A stretch of 27,511 nucleotides of DNA. Origin: a virus. The DNA lies in the IMG/VR virus record IMGVR_UViG_3300022752_000317, positions 1 through 27,511 of that record. One strand, given 5' to 3'. This document shows positions 14,101 to 22,517 of this stretch, in pieces. The notes under the pieces were generated by a model. It saw nothing but the letters and a program-made list of their open reading frames with translations. It was not told the origin of the DNA and ran no database searches. The stretch's first letter is position 1. Each line of letters begins with the position of its first letter. The position numbers and the translations under genes are program-made.

Positions 14101-14545
14101 CCCGAATACCGGTCGCCCGGTCATGAGCGCAACCAAGGAGGTCGACACCGTCCTGGGCGATCGCAAGAAGGGCAAGATCACCAAATCAAACCTTGTACGC
14201 AAGCAGCTTTACGATCCTGAGGGCGATCAACTGCTTAAGGACGTGGACTTCATCGCAACCATCGAGCAGGGCGGCATGGGCCACAAGTACGGGCTTGGCA
14301 TGGAGTACGCCAACCCGACCATGATGTACAACACGATGAGCGGAGACAATCCGACGCTACGCCCGAAGAGCCAGGGCGATGTTTTCGGTATTGGTGACAT
14401 CGTTGGCCGCGTGCTCATGAAGAGCAGTGGCATGCCTCACGATGTCTACGAGTCTCTGTTCGTTGCTCCCAAGGGCTCGGACGTTCCAGGTGTCAAGCTA
14501 TCGAAGAAGAAGGGCGGTCGCGTAAACAAGCGGGGGAGCCGATGA
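11114..14545 (+). CDS. Large polyvalent-type protein with ART-like domain (1143 aa)
   Basis: The N-terminal region is Gly/Ala/Met-rich. Residues about 155-290 look like an ADP-ribosyltransferase fold: PDLMRVYSGQR, GRAFYTAELPRYANKF, VVPVDVDRNKMLMFD, and EILDAGFAGTQM with AYAIYDPSVAQD. The central and C-terminal parts (GDQSVSDAILLRVGSDPIGS; GGMGHKYGLGMEYANPTMMY) are not recognised. Short KNGG/KKGG/QAGG motifs recur near residues 293-308, 430-443, 878-893 and at the C-terminus. Large multidomain 'polyvalent' phage proteins of this type are thought to be packaged in the head and injected to modify host proteins. The placement right after terL and before the portal agrees with a virion protein. 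Catalytic activity is not certain because the full active-site triad cannot be confirmed by eye. AAGGGG at 11103-11108 is the ribosome site. Confidence 0.65.
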   Translation: MPNPRAQQNPSFFSPGGLQGLADMGRGVARGAIAEGVGGFSDMAQQLKDIRAGGMVPAMLARTLAQTPTSEELSHYLRGMTPNPLTQPDRAHTAAMGQAMGSIPAGMAAGAAAPKAGNALQKMMSDFGRMKKAQNVMPSAPPPAAEILKGPDPDLMRVYSGQRIPIEGKFDIMRADPHASMGRAFYTAELPRYANKFTGNQPGANVVPVDVDRNKMLMFDKTYDTPQGQIEGLDYYDMLRRQAIAKPGVGKDMIRQEILDAGFAGTQMPNATGKAYAIYDPSVAQDMSGRSFKNGGVVDVPKMAFGGIFGKRIPLPKTQPSGTTNTYTGINPMATGLGEMLQQSQERNLESGRLSDLRNAQFAGQPAAMQQRRQQLADLKNTRLDNLAKQMSTYKPPAGANGGLVMEEGNRIQANMIGQSMDNAGVPHMAQGGLARMQVGGASPKLKRSVEEATDFLMNKIYGTKAPRPLIDEALSVGLKKELVRSPEELNEILSRLDDPVRVAPAKAAVPFDIPRAAPKTDAEIRAMAERVARQQTGEFVKGKKTDNLAGRSKAEVNRLSNLSYDLQTHKNLPPVEVVDPSHGDILATTPGDQSVSDAILLRVGSDPIGSLQQGGSRYGLGQLDRPSSLMAGWKSNLSASRATQNRIDRAADYYDPVRVLGTYYGMGTDAMNFAQHFADANLLAIRNRINNDRMSPDQINEFNELIRKGFKKKDKVVGPFPDFPGIENTEDAYIYMLNNSEARKWFNNRMKTPAVTKKLNMPDGKEIEWAISEPELRNLEPFTTGHSIVQYRPNEPIFRDVGHGTYTHGIPGTFLGRQEVMTPFQLSYPDAYQFLKKNYKPSDVMTTSQKVPQIQVVDQQWLDEYGKYKDYLRQMRGYKKGGKVKKMQAGGIAKAVEAGIQAIGKGGKKTITSAVDPSTDLLTRLQEGDRTTILPMPNRWFLDPKNNPGVQKMVEKVLQVNNMQRSDFPSGAFVNPRTGEILDRKVMEDVGVVINPNTGRPVMSATKEVDTVLGDRKKGKITKSNLVRKQLYDPEGDQLLKDVDFIATIEQGGMGHKYGLGMEYANPTMMYNTMSGDNPTLRPKSQGDVFGIGDIVGRVLMKSSGMPHDVYESLFVAPKGSDVPGVKLSKKKGGRVNKRGSR

Positions 14546-17500
14546 GAAAACCTAATCCATTTGCCCCGCTCTTCAGGAAGGGCGGTCCAGTCAAGCTAAG
14601 CGGTGGCGGCGCCAAGAAGATTGCCGGGGCCATCGCTAAGGGCGCTAGGAAGGTGTTATCGCCTGAAGAGAGTGAGCGGAACCTGAAGAGCTTTCTGGAT
14701 CAAAGCAAAATTAAAGATCGCCTGTATCACGCAACGCCAAAAGATTTTACGGAGTTCAAACCGGGCGGGGAAAATCCCACGATAAGCGGCCCTGCTATTT
14801 GGTTGACGCCCAACAAAGAAAAGCAGCCTGCTGCTCACAACATCGGCGGCGGTAAAGGCGGTTTCAAAAAGGGCACTAATGTTATGCCCGTTTATGTGCA
14901 GGCCAAGAGCCCACTCATGCTTGACGATCCCGACATGATCGAATGGGCGCGTGACGTATTTGCCAGAGGGGATCGGGACTTTCCCGATCTACTCTCCCCG
15001 GAAATAGTTCAAGAGCTAAGAAAAGATGGTTATGACAGCATCATCCATGCGGACCCGTATGGAAGCCGCGGCGGTGAGCACGAGATCATTATGTTTGATC
15101 CCAACAAGATCAAATCAGCCATCGGCAACCAAGGTACCTACGACATCACCAATCCCGATATCACTAAGGCCAAGGGTGGACTGATCCGCATGCAGGCCGG
15201 TGGCGATCCCCGCGGTGAGATGAAAGCTTCCCCACAAAACCCGGTCCTGGGAGCGCTTGCTAGAGGCCTCAGATCCGCTCAGAACGTCGTAGGGCAGTAT
15301 CAGGTCGACCCTCGTATTCCCTTGGTAGGTGGCATGGGTGTAGACGAGCTATTAGGCATTCCTGGCGCCGCAGGCCTTGTCGAGGATGTTTCTTACTACG
15401 GCCCCAAAGCAGCCATCAAGGGTGGCAACGTGGCCACTGGAGGCATAGGAACCTATCGCCCTGATCCGAGGATCGTAGATGTTGCAGGCGTCGCTGAGCT
15501 TGGCGGTCTTGGCGTCCAGGCGGCCAAGGGTGCAGGCAAAATAGTAGGTCAGCAGCTTCAACGACAGATGGCTATGAGTCCGCTTGAGTCCCAGCTTGGG
15601 ATGGCTAGAGTGGGACAAGTGCAGGCGCCCGTATCAAAGCTTGGCTTTTACAATCCCGTGGAGCAGGCGGCCCTGAACATCCAACGCAAGCAAGGGCCTG
15701 GGCAGGCGTTCCTGAATGAGATCCAGCGTGCAGAGAATGTGAATAAGGAGTTCCTGCGGTCATCAGGTATTGCTGAGCGCCTAGCGTCCATGCCCAAGGT
15801 CACTAGGGAAGAGGTGCAGGCGATGGTCAAGGGCAGCGTGCCTGAGGTTGAGCAGGTCGTGCTGGCCGAAAACGTCATTCCCACTTACGCCAAGCAGTTC
15901 ACTGATATTCATCATCCTGATTTCGATCCAGAAAATGCCGCGCATCGAGCAGAGGCAATAAGACTTGCTGAGTCAATGTATGACATGAGCATGCGACGCG
16001 ACAATCTTGATGACGCAGAGTTTGCAGCGGCCGCACTTGATGATTTACAGACTTTGAATGAAAGGTATAAACCCGGATCTTATGAAGCTCAGGCGCTGGC
16101 CAAATACGCTGATTACACCATTCCTGGCGGCGAGAATTATCGGGAGATTTTGCTACGTCTGCCAGCGGAAACCGCGGAAGAATTCGCGAAAAAGATGTAT
16201 CAAAAATACAATGGTCCGTGGATCATGAAGGCATCCGAAGAAGAGCTAGAAAAGTACGGTTCACTTAGAGACCAGGGGCCGAAAGTATTTAAGTCAACCC
16301 ATTGGCAGGAGCCAAACGTCATATCCCATATCCGCGTGAATGATCGCACCGATGCCGAAGGCAAGAAGGTTCTTTTCATCGAGGAGCTACAGTCTGATTG
16401 GGGGCAAGAGGGAAGGAAAAGGGGATTTGCCAAAGGCGAAAATAAACAAGCGTTAGCTGCGCAATATGACAAGCTAAACGCCGAGCGAAACAAACTGGAA
16501 TCAAAACTTAGCACTGCTGATGACGCCGATCCTGCAACGCAGGGGATTCTTGACAGTTTGAAAACTGTCAACGAAGAGATGCAAGCGTTAGCGGATCGAA
16601 TGACAGCAGAAAGATCTGCGATTCCTTCCGCCCCCTTCGTACAAGACACCAAGGATTGGGTTGACCTATCGCTCAAGAATATCCTTAAGCGTGCCATCGA
16701 TGAGGGGTATGATCGCGTAGCATTTATTAACGGCAAGCAGTCTGCTGATCGGTACAAGTTAACGGATTATGTAAGTAAGCTTGAATTCGTGCGCACAAGT
16801 GGTGGTGTCGCTCCTGGTCCTGATGATCTAGGCCAAGGTTTGCTTATTGGCTACGACAAGAGTGGCCGAAGGGTTGTTGAGCAGTCAATCAATGACCCAG
16901 AAAAGCAACTGCCCGACTATATTGGCAAAGAAGCCGCACAGCGGATGCTTGAGCAAGAGCCTCGGCAGGGTCGGTTTGGTGGCATGGGCGCATCAATCCG
17001 AAGCCTTCAAGGTCAGAACCTTGAGTTCGGCGGCACAGGCATGAAAAAATTTTACGATCAAATCGTGCCTGAACGTGTGCGTAAAGTGCTCGGCAAAGAA
17101 GGTACTTTGCGTGAGGTTCAGTTTGAAGATCCTGCCGCCAAGCTCCGCGAAGAGCTTGCCAACGCCACGCCTGGAAGCTCTCGTTATCTGTACTTGACAG
17201 ACAAGATTGGTCAGATTGAGCGCGATGCAGAGCGTTACGGCGCTGTTGGCAACCAGATAGGCTTTGACATCACCCCCGAGTTGCGTGAGAAATTCTCAGC
17301 CCCTATCCCGTATAAAGATGGAGGGGTGGTAAAACTTGCCGGAGGCGGTCGCAAAAAGTTAGTCGAGCGTGCCGCTGTTGCTGTTAAGGAATTTGTCGAC
17401 CCCAAGACGACCAAGATCGAAGACTGGCAGTGGAAGCCCTTGGCCGAAGTCGATAAGCAGCTTAAGCTTTCTGAGGTTCCCGACTACATTCAGCGCGGCT

Positions 17501-18312
17501 ATGGCGACTTTATGATCGAGCAAGCCAAACGTGCTGGCGAAGGTGGAATGGGCGTCAGGGATCTGATCAAGGCGTTTGGCATCACTCAGTCCAGTATCGG
17601 CCGCGGCGGTTTGTCGCACGCCACCGCTACCAAGGCAGGCTTGAAGGTGCCCAAGACTGAAGGCTTGGTTCGCCCTGAGGGCGCCTTTGCTGAATGGCTT
17701 GGCTCCAAGATGGGTCAGAAATTCTTAGATGATGCCGAGCGAGGCGTTGTTAATGAAAAGGCTTTGGACGACATCCGGACCAAGTTCGCTCCCTTTGGTA
17801 AACCCAATCAGCTTACCGAGCAGCTTGCCTACGCGGTAAACAATCTGCCCAATGTCATGCCGCAAATGCAGCAGGCGCTTACAGGGCCAGTTAATCAGTA
17901 CCGAGACTGGGCTGAGAGCATGAAGGGTATTGCAGGCGCTAAGAGCGGCTTTATAGGCTCTTTGCTGGGCCGCGGTGACCTTCCGACACTAGACGCTAGG
18001 CAGCTTAACTTGCACGCCCTGGAGGCCCCTGTAGGCACCGGGTCCATCATGGCTAGGGGTAAGGGCCTTGGCGCCCGTGAGGCGGTCGATCGCTTGGCTG
18101 CAAGACAGTCAGCCCTTGGCTTGGATATCGATCCGACCCTTGACCCTTACTACCAGCACCTTGCGCATCATGCCGTATGGGACAAGGTTGCTAATGAAAA
18201 GACCACGCACGACGACCTCATGAGAGCCCTGCGTGGCTACAAAGCAGGCGGACAGCCTGATATCGACGCGATGCGTCTTGAAATGCAGAGGAAATCATGG
18301 CGATCGAAATGA
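14542..18312 (+). CDS. Large polyvalent protein with ART-like and LPD-type domains (1256 aa)
   Basis: Residues about 57-200 form a clear ART-PolyVal-like domain. It has RLYHATPKDF with His63, AIWLTPNKEK, VMPVYVQAKSP, LRKDGYDSII, and GEHEIIMFDPNKIKSAIGN near 178-190, consistent with the H-x-E type ART triad. Residues about 520-920 match a domain common in phage polyvalent proteins: GGENYREILLRLP, NVISHIRVNDRT, VLFIEELQSDWGQ, WVDLSLKNILKRAIDEG, GGTGMKKFYDQIVPERV, IGFDITPELREKF. The C-terminal part (REAVDRLAARQSALGLD, PYYQHLAHHAVWDKV) is not recognised. KGG motifs lie near residues 12-23, 210-224 and 924-938, at apparent domain edges. It is probably a virion-packaged effector. It overlaps the previous gene by ATGA; GGGGGAG lies at 14532-14538. 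Confidence 0.72.
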   Translation: MRKPNPFAPLFRKGGPVKLSGGGAKKIAGAIAKGARKVLSPEESERNLKSFLDQSKIKDRLYHATPKDFTEFKPGGENPTISGPAIWLTPNKEKQPAAHNIGGGKGGFKKGTNVMPVYVQAKSPLMLDDPDMIEWARDVFARGDRDFPDLLSPEIVQELRKDGYDSIIHADPYGSRGGEHEIIMFDPNKIKSAIGNQGTYDITNPDITKAKGGLIRMQAGGDPRGEMKASPQNPVLGALARGLRSAQNVVGQYQVDPRIPLVGGMGVDELLGIPGAAGLVEDVSYYGPKAAIKGGNVATGGIGTYRPDPRIVDVAGVAELGGLGVQAAKGAGKIVGQQLQRQMAMSPLESQLGMARVGQVQAPVSKLGFYNPVEQAALNIQRKQGPGQAFLNEIQRAENVNKEFLRSSGIAERLASMPKVTREEVQAMVKGSVPEVEQVVLAENVIPTYAKQFTDIHHPDFDPENAAHRAEAIRLAESMYDMSMRRDNLDDAEFAAAALDDLQTLNERYKPGSYEAQALAKYADYTIPGGENYREILLRLPAETAEEFAKKMYQKYNGPWIMKASEEELEKYGSLRDQGPKVFKSTHWQEPNVISHIRVNDRTDAEGKKVLFIEELQSDWGQEGRKRGFAKGENKQALAAQYDKLNAERNKLESKLSTADDADPATQGILDSLKTVNEEMQALADRMTAERSAIPSAPFVQDTKDWVDLSLKNILKRAIDEGYDRVAFINGKQSADRYKLTDYVSKLEFVRTSGGVAPGPDDLGQGLLIGYDKSGRRVVEQSINDPEKQLPDYIGKEAAQRMLEQEPRQGRFGGMGASIRSLQGQNLEFGGTGMKKFYDQIVPERVRKVLGKEGTLREVQFEDPAAKLREELANATPGSSRYLYLTDKIGQIERDAERYGAVGNQIGFDITPELREKFSAPIPYKDGGVVKLAGGGRKKLVERAAVAVKEFVDPKTTKIEDWQWKPLAEVDKQLKLSEVPDYIQRGYGDFMIEQAKRAGEGGMGVRDLIKAFGITQSSIGRGGLSHATATKAGLKVPKTEGLVRPEGAFAEWLGSKMGQKFLDDAERGVVNEKALDDIRTKFAPFGKPNQLTEQLAYAVNNLPNVMPQMQQALTGPVNQYRDWAESMKGIAGAKSGFIGSLLGRGDLPTLDARQLNLHALEAPVGTGSIMARGKGLGAREAVDRLAARQSALGLDIDPTLDPYYQHLAHHAVWDKVANEKTTHDDLMRALRGYKAGGQPDIDAMRLEMQRKSWRSK

Positions 18313-20780
18313 ACCTTCCCGTCGAGGAAAACGCCGAAGGCGATGAGACGATCTATAAGCTATTCGACGAGAAGCCTGAGGTCGAGGAGCTAGAGGACGG
18401 GTCCGCGGTTGTTCGTATGACCGAGAACGACGGCCCCGAAGAAGATCCGCAGTTCTACGAGAACCTTGCGGAGAAGATGGGTTCGAACACCCTGGACGAC
18501 TTGGCTCTCAAGTACCTTCAGTTATTCGAGAAGGACCAAGACGCCCGGAAGGAACGCGACAAGCAATACGAGGAAGGCCTCAAGCGCTCCGGCCTGGGTA
18601 ACGAGGCACCCGGTGGCGCAACCTTCCAGGGTGCTTCCAAGGCAGTCCACCCAGTGATTGCCGAGGCTTGCGTTGACTTCGCCTCCAGGGCCATGAAAGA
18701 GATCATGCCTCCAGATGGCCCGGTTGGCACCAAGATCCTGGGCGAAGTAACCGAGCAGAAGCAGGATGTCGCCGAGCGTAAGCGCGACTTCATGAACTGG
18801 CAATGTACCGAGCAGATCGAAGAGCTACGCGACGAGCTTGAGCAGCTTACAACCCAACTTCCCCTCGGTGGCTCTCAGTACCTGAAGCTTTGGTATGACG
18901 AGCAGAAGAAGCGCCCCTGCGCCGAGTTTGTTCCGATCGATAAGATCCTGCTGCCATTCTCCGCGCCAAGCTTCTACACCGCCCAGCGTGTTACTGAGAT
19001 GCAGGACATGTCGGAGGAAGAGTTCGAGCGCCGCATCAATGCTGGCCTCTACATGGACATCCGCTTTGTTCGCGCCACCCAGGAGCCTGAGGCCACGGCC
19101 GCGCAAAAGGCTAACGAGAAGATCGAGGGCAAGAAGTCATCCAACGAGAACATCGATGGAGAGCGCCGGGTCTATCACTCTTACGTCAACCTTTCAATCG
19201 AGGATGACGAGAAGTCTAAGGGAGAGCTTGCCCCTTACATTCTGATGATCGATGACCAGTCTCATCAGGTGGTCGGCCTTTACCGCAACTGGGAAGAGGG
19301 CGATGAGCAGATGCAAAAGCTCGACTGGTTGATTGAGTTCAAGTTCATCCCCTGGAGGGGCGCCTACGCTATTGGTCTGCCTCAGTTGATTGGGGGCCTC
19401 TCTGCAGCCCTTACAGGGGCCCTCAGGGCGCTTCTTGACTCCGCGCATATCAACAACTCACCGACCATGCTCAAGCTCAAGGGCGCCCGTATTACAGGCC
19501 AGAGCGTGCAGGTTGAGCCCACCCAGGTCGCAGAGATCGAGGGTGCGCCTGGGGTTGATGACATCAAGAAGATCGCGATGCCCTTCCCGTTCAACCCGCC
19601 GAGCCCCGTGCTTTTCGAGTTGCTGGGCTGGATCACCAATGCCGCCAAAGGCGTGGTAACCACCTCGGAAGAGAAGATCGCCGATATCTCCAGCAACGCG
19701 CCGGTTGGTACGACGCAGGCCCTGATCGAGCAAGGCGCCGCGGTCTACTCGAGCATTCACATGAGATTGCATAAGTCCATGCGCAAGATGCTGATGGTCT
19801 TGGGAAGGATCAATCGCTGGTGGCTCGAGGACATGCGCAAGGGTGACATGGTCGAAGACCTTGTTATTGGCCGCCAGGACTTTGATCGCAACACCGACAT
19901 TGTCCCGATTAGCGATCCGCATATCTTTAGCGAGACGCAACGCTTTGCGCAAAACCAAGCACTGGCAGCGCTGGCCAAGGACAACCCGGACCTATTCGAT
20001 CGCCGTGAGGTGATGAAGCGGATCTTGAAGCAAATGAAGGTGCCTGAGATCAATCAGGTCCTGCCGGATGTCCGCGAGGTTAAGGAGATGAACCCGGCCC
20101 TGGAGAACGTGGCCATGTCGCTAGGTCAGCCGGTGGCAGCCTTCCCGAACCAGGATCACATTGCCCACATTCAGACGCACTTGGCTTACGCCATGGACCC
20201 TGTTTACGGCATGAACCCGATCATTGGCCAGAAGTTTGTGCCAGCCCTGCTTGAGCACCTGAAACAGCACTTAACGCTTTGGTACCTGCGCCGGGTGGAT
20301 GAATACATCAACGCGACCGAGATAAAAGATATGGATACATTGAAGGTCACGCCGATCTTTGAGGAAGCCCAGCAACTGATGTCCGCGGTTGCAAGGCATG
20401 TCCATATCGACTCGCAGCAGACCTTCGAGCCCATGATGCCGGTCCTGCAGCAAATGATGCAGATTGCCCAACAGGTGGCGCCCAAGCCTCCAATCCCGCC
20501 TGATGTTCAAGCGCTTGTTCAAACCTCGATGGCCGAGACGCAGCGCCGAGCCCAGAAGGACCAGGGCGAACTCATGCTGAAGAAGGAAAAGCAAGAGACC
20601 GATATGGCTCAAGTAGCCCAGAAGATCCAGGCGGACATCGCGATGAACGTCGAGGATAACCTTACCCGCCAGCAGATCGAGGCGGCAAAACTTGCCGGTG
20701 AGAACGCAGCACTCACCCAGGAGCAGGAGCGGACCGCAATGGCCGCACAAGAGGCTGCGCAACGCACTTTCGGAGCATAA
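18297..20780 (+). CDS. Portal protein
   Basis: The 827-residue protein has an acidic N-terminal extension (about 1-75), then the region GGATFQGASKAVHPVIAEAC and FASRAMKEIMPPDGP typical of portal proteins of podovirus-like phages. A beta/alpha core follows, and the C-terminal 100 residues are Gln-rich coiled coil. Twelve portal subunits form the DNA channel at one head vertex, onto which the terminase docks. It overlaps the upstream gene by 16 bases, with AGAGGA a few bases before the ATG. The DGSAVV motif in its N-terminus recurs in the scaffold protein encoded at 21555. Confidence 0.82.
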   Translation: MAIEMNLPVEENAEGDETIYKLFDEKPEVEELEDGSAVVRMTENDGPEEDPQFYENLAEKMGSNTLDDLALKYLQLFEKDQDARKERDKQYEEGLKRSGLGNEAPGGATFQGASKAVHPVIAEACVDFASRAMKEIMPPDGPVGTKILGEVTEQKQDVAERKRDFMNWQCTEQIEELRDELEQLTTQLPLGGSQYLKLWYDEQKKRPCAEFVPIDKILLPFSAPSFYTAQRVTEMQDMSEEEFERRINAGLYMDIRFVRATQEPEATAAQKANEKIEGKKSSNENIDGERRVYHSYVNLSIEDDEKSKGELAPYILMIDDQSHQVVGLYRNWEEGDEQMQKLDWLIEFKFIPWRGAYAIGLPQLIGGLSAALTGALRALLDSAHINNSPTMLKLKGARITGQSVQVEPTQVAEIEGAPGVDDIKKIAMPFPFNPPSPVLFELLGWITNAAKGVVTTSEEKIADISSNAPVGTTQALIEQGAAVYSSIHMRLHKSMRKMLMVLGRINRWWLEDMRKGDMVEDLVIGRQDFDRNTDIVPISDPHIFSETQRFAQNQALAALAKDNPDLFDRREVMKRILKQMKVPEINQVLPDVREVKEMNPALENVAMSLGQPVAAFPNQDHIAHIQTHLAYAMDPVYGMNPIIGQKFVPALLEHLKQHLTLWYLRRVDEYINATEIKDMDTLKVTPIFEEAQQLMSAVARHVHIDSQQTFEPMMPVLQQMMQIAQQVAPKPPIPPDVQALVQTSMAETQRRAQKDQGELMLKKEKQETDMAQVAQKIQADIAMNVEDNLTRQQIEAAKLAGENAALTQEQERTAMAAQEAAQRTFGA

Positions 20781-20782
20781 AC

Positions 20783-20950
20783 ATGAGTGAAGCAATCAAC
20801 ATGCACAAGCGGATCGCCATGGGCGAGAAGGTTACCGGTCAAAAGCTTAAGGATGGCGGGATGGCAGGCAAGACCCCTAAGCCCCCTATGCCCCCTATGC
20901 ACTCGAAGCTTAGTCCTATGAAACGGAAAGGCTCGATGAGAGGCGGATGA
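20783..20950 (+). CDS. Small basic Met/Pro/Gly-rich protein (55 aa)
   Basis: An ATG two bases after the portal stop opens a 55-residue frame beginning MSEAINMHKRIAMGEKVTGQ, followed by KDGGMAGK, a Pro-Met stretch (KPPMPPMHSK) and a GSMRGG end. Its stop overlaps the next ATG (ATGA), so the reading frame is clearly part of the gene chain. The composition and the KDGG motif resemble the other KGG-bearing proteins of this phage. Function unknown; a minor head or internal protein is possible. Confidence 0.65.
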   Translation: MSEAINMHKRIAMGEKVTGQKLKDGGMAGKTPKPPMPPMHSKLSPMKRKGSMRGG

Positions 20951-21129
20951 ACGGCTTCTCTCAGCTTATCGGAATCCTCAAGGGAGCGCAGGCTGATATT
21001 GCGCTCTCCTTGGCGAACGGTAATGCCAACAGTTACGAGGTCTATCAGCGCCTCGTGGGTGAATACCGAGGGCTTGAACAAGCTCTGAAGGCTATCGATC
21101 AACTTTTAACGGAGGAAGAGTATGACTAA
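20947..21129 (+). CDS. Small helical hypothetical protein (60 aa)
   Basis: The 60-residue protein is an all-helical hairpin by appearance: GFSQLIGILKGAQADIAL, then ANSYEVYQRLVGEYRGLEQA, ending TEEEYD. It resembles small proteins commonly encoded between portal and capsid genes in related phages. It starts at the ATGA overlap with the small basic protein gene and overlaps the GroES-like gene by 8 bases. Function unknown. Confidence 0.6.
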   Translation: MNGFSQLIGILKGAQADIALSLANGNANSYEVYQRLVGEYRGLEQALKAIDQLLTEEEYD

Positions 21130-21538
21130 CGCTTCGAATGAAGCGGCCATTCGGGAAGCATTTCCTGAAGTCCACCCTGGAGCATCGCCTTTAGGTGCGC
21201 GTTTGCTAGTACAGATCAAGTCGCCTAAGAAGAAAACAACGTCCTCGGGCATTGTTTTGGTCGAAGAGACCAAGGAAATCGAGAAGTGGAACAGTCAAGT
21301 TGCGAAAGTTATTGCGATTGGACCTCTTGCATTCTGTAAACGGGACTCTATGGAGCCCTGGCCAGAAGGCGCTTGGTGTTCTGTCGGTGACTTTATCCGC
21401 GTTCCTAAGTGGGGTGGGGATAGATGGGAAGTAAACCTCCCAGGGTCCGACGAAAAGGCACTGTTTTGCATCTTTAATGACCATGAAATCATCGCAAAGG
21501 TCACTTCCGACCCATTGTCGATGAATATTTACATCTAG
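21122..21538 (+). CDS. GroES-like cochaperonin
   Basis: The 138-residue protein has the Cpn10 layout: PLGARLLVQIKSP (23-35), a mobile-loop stretch with the GIVL tetrapeptide (43-46) that in GroES contacts GroEL, then VAKVIAIGPLAF, GDFIRVPKWGG and ALFCIFNDHEIIAKV. Host GroES is about 97 residues, so this one has extensions, including about 20 residues at the N-terminus. No GroEL gene is seen, so it would work with the host chaperonin, as T4 gp31 does for capsid folding. Its place just before scaffold and capsid genes fits that role. GGAGG at 21111-21115 supports the start. Confidence 0.8.
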   Translation: MTNASNEAAIREAFPEVHPGASPLGARLLVQIKSPKKKTTSSGIVLVEETKEIEKWNSQVAKVIAIGPLAFCKRDSMEPWPEGAWCSVGDFIRVPKWGGDRWEVNLPGSDEKALFCIFNDHEIIAKVTSDPLSMNIYI

Positions 21539-21554
21539 GTTTTGGGAGAAAACC

Positions 21555-22517
21555 GTGAATTCAACAGATAAAGCAGATTTGCAGCTTCATGTTCAGGAGG
21601 AAAGCGACGGTTCGGCCGTTGTCGAGCTACCTGAGGATATGGACCCCATCGATCAGACGCCTCCAGACCCCGATATTTCCAAGCATAACGGCTTTGTTGG
21701 CGCCGATGGTGGTGATAACGACCCTGAGCGCGAGGCTATTCGAGCCGCAAGACGTGAAGAGCGCAAGCTTAAGCGTCAATTGGGCAAAGAAGAGAAGCGC
21801 CATAGTCACCATCTCATTTCTTCCCTCAAAAAACAGAATCAAGACCTTGCAGAACGGCTTGCAAACCTTGAAAAACGCACTAGCGGTGCCGAATTAGCGC
21901 GTGTTGATAAAGCAATTGAGGATGCAGACGTCCGTTTGCGCTGGACTCAGATGAAATTGAAGGAAGCCGTCGAGTCCGGTGATGGTGATGGCGTCGTAAA
22001 TGCCCAGGAGGCCATGTATGAGGCCAAAAGGCAGGTCGAGGCCCTTCAAAACCTTAAGCATCAAGCCTCTAGACAGGCCCAAACCTCTGGTATCAAGCCT
22101 CCAGACCCCGACTTGCAGCGTTATGCCGCGGATTGGATGTCTCGAAACCGATGGTATGACCCAAAGGGTCGAGACACCGACTCAAAAGTGGCTCTACAGA
22201 TTGATAAAGCTATGGCTGAAGAGGGTTTTGATCCGTCAACAGAAGAGTATTGGTATGAGCTTGACGACCGCTTGTCAAAATACCTTCCTCATCGATATAA
22301 TCAGAACAGGAGTAATGGTCGTTCGAGGCCTCGCTCGGTTGTTACGGGTTCTGAGCGTTCTAGTTCTAGTACCTCTGGTAGTGCGAATGAATTCCTGCTG
22401 TCACCGGCACGAGTTCAGGCTATCAAAGATGCTGGTATGTGGGACAACAAGGAACAGCGCATGAAAATGATCAGGCGCTTTATGGATTTTGACCGTGATC
22501 AAGCGAGGGGAAGATAA
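21555..22517 (+). CDS. Probable scaffolding protein
   Basis: The 320-residue hydrophilic protein has an acidic N-terminal arm (ESDGSAVVELPEDMD), a long charged coiled coil (about residues 60-175, EREAIRAARREERKLKRQLG and on), a Ser-rich linker (SERSSSSTSGS) and a short basic helical C-terminus (MKMIRRFMDFDRDQARG). This profile and its position between portal and major capsid genes are those of phage scaffolds. The C-terminal helix would be the capsid-binding part, by analogy. GTG start preceded by GGGAG. Confidence 0.7.
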   Translation: MNSTDKADLQLHVQEESDGSAVVELPEDMDPIDQTPPDPDISKHNGFVGADGGDNDPEREAIRAARREERKLKRQLGKEEKRHSHHLISSLKKQNQDLAERLANLEKRTSGAELARVDKAIEDADVRLRWTQMKLKEAVESGDGDGVVNAQEAMYEAKRQVEALQNLKHQASRQAQTSGIKPPDPDLQRYAADWMSRNRWYDPKGRDTDSKVALQIDKAMAEEGFDPSTEEYWYELDDRLSKYLPHRYNQNRSNGRSRPRSVVTGSERSSSSTSGSANEFLLSPARVQAIKDAGMWDNKEQRMKMIRRFMDFDRDQARGR

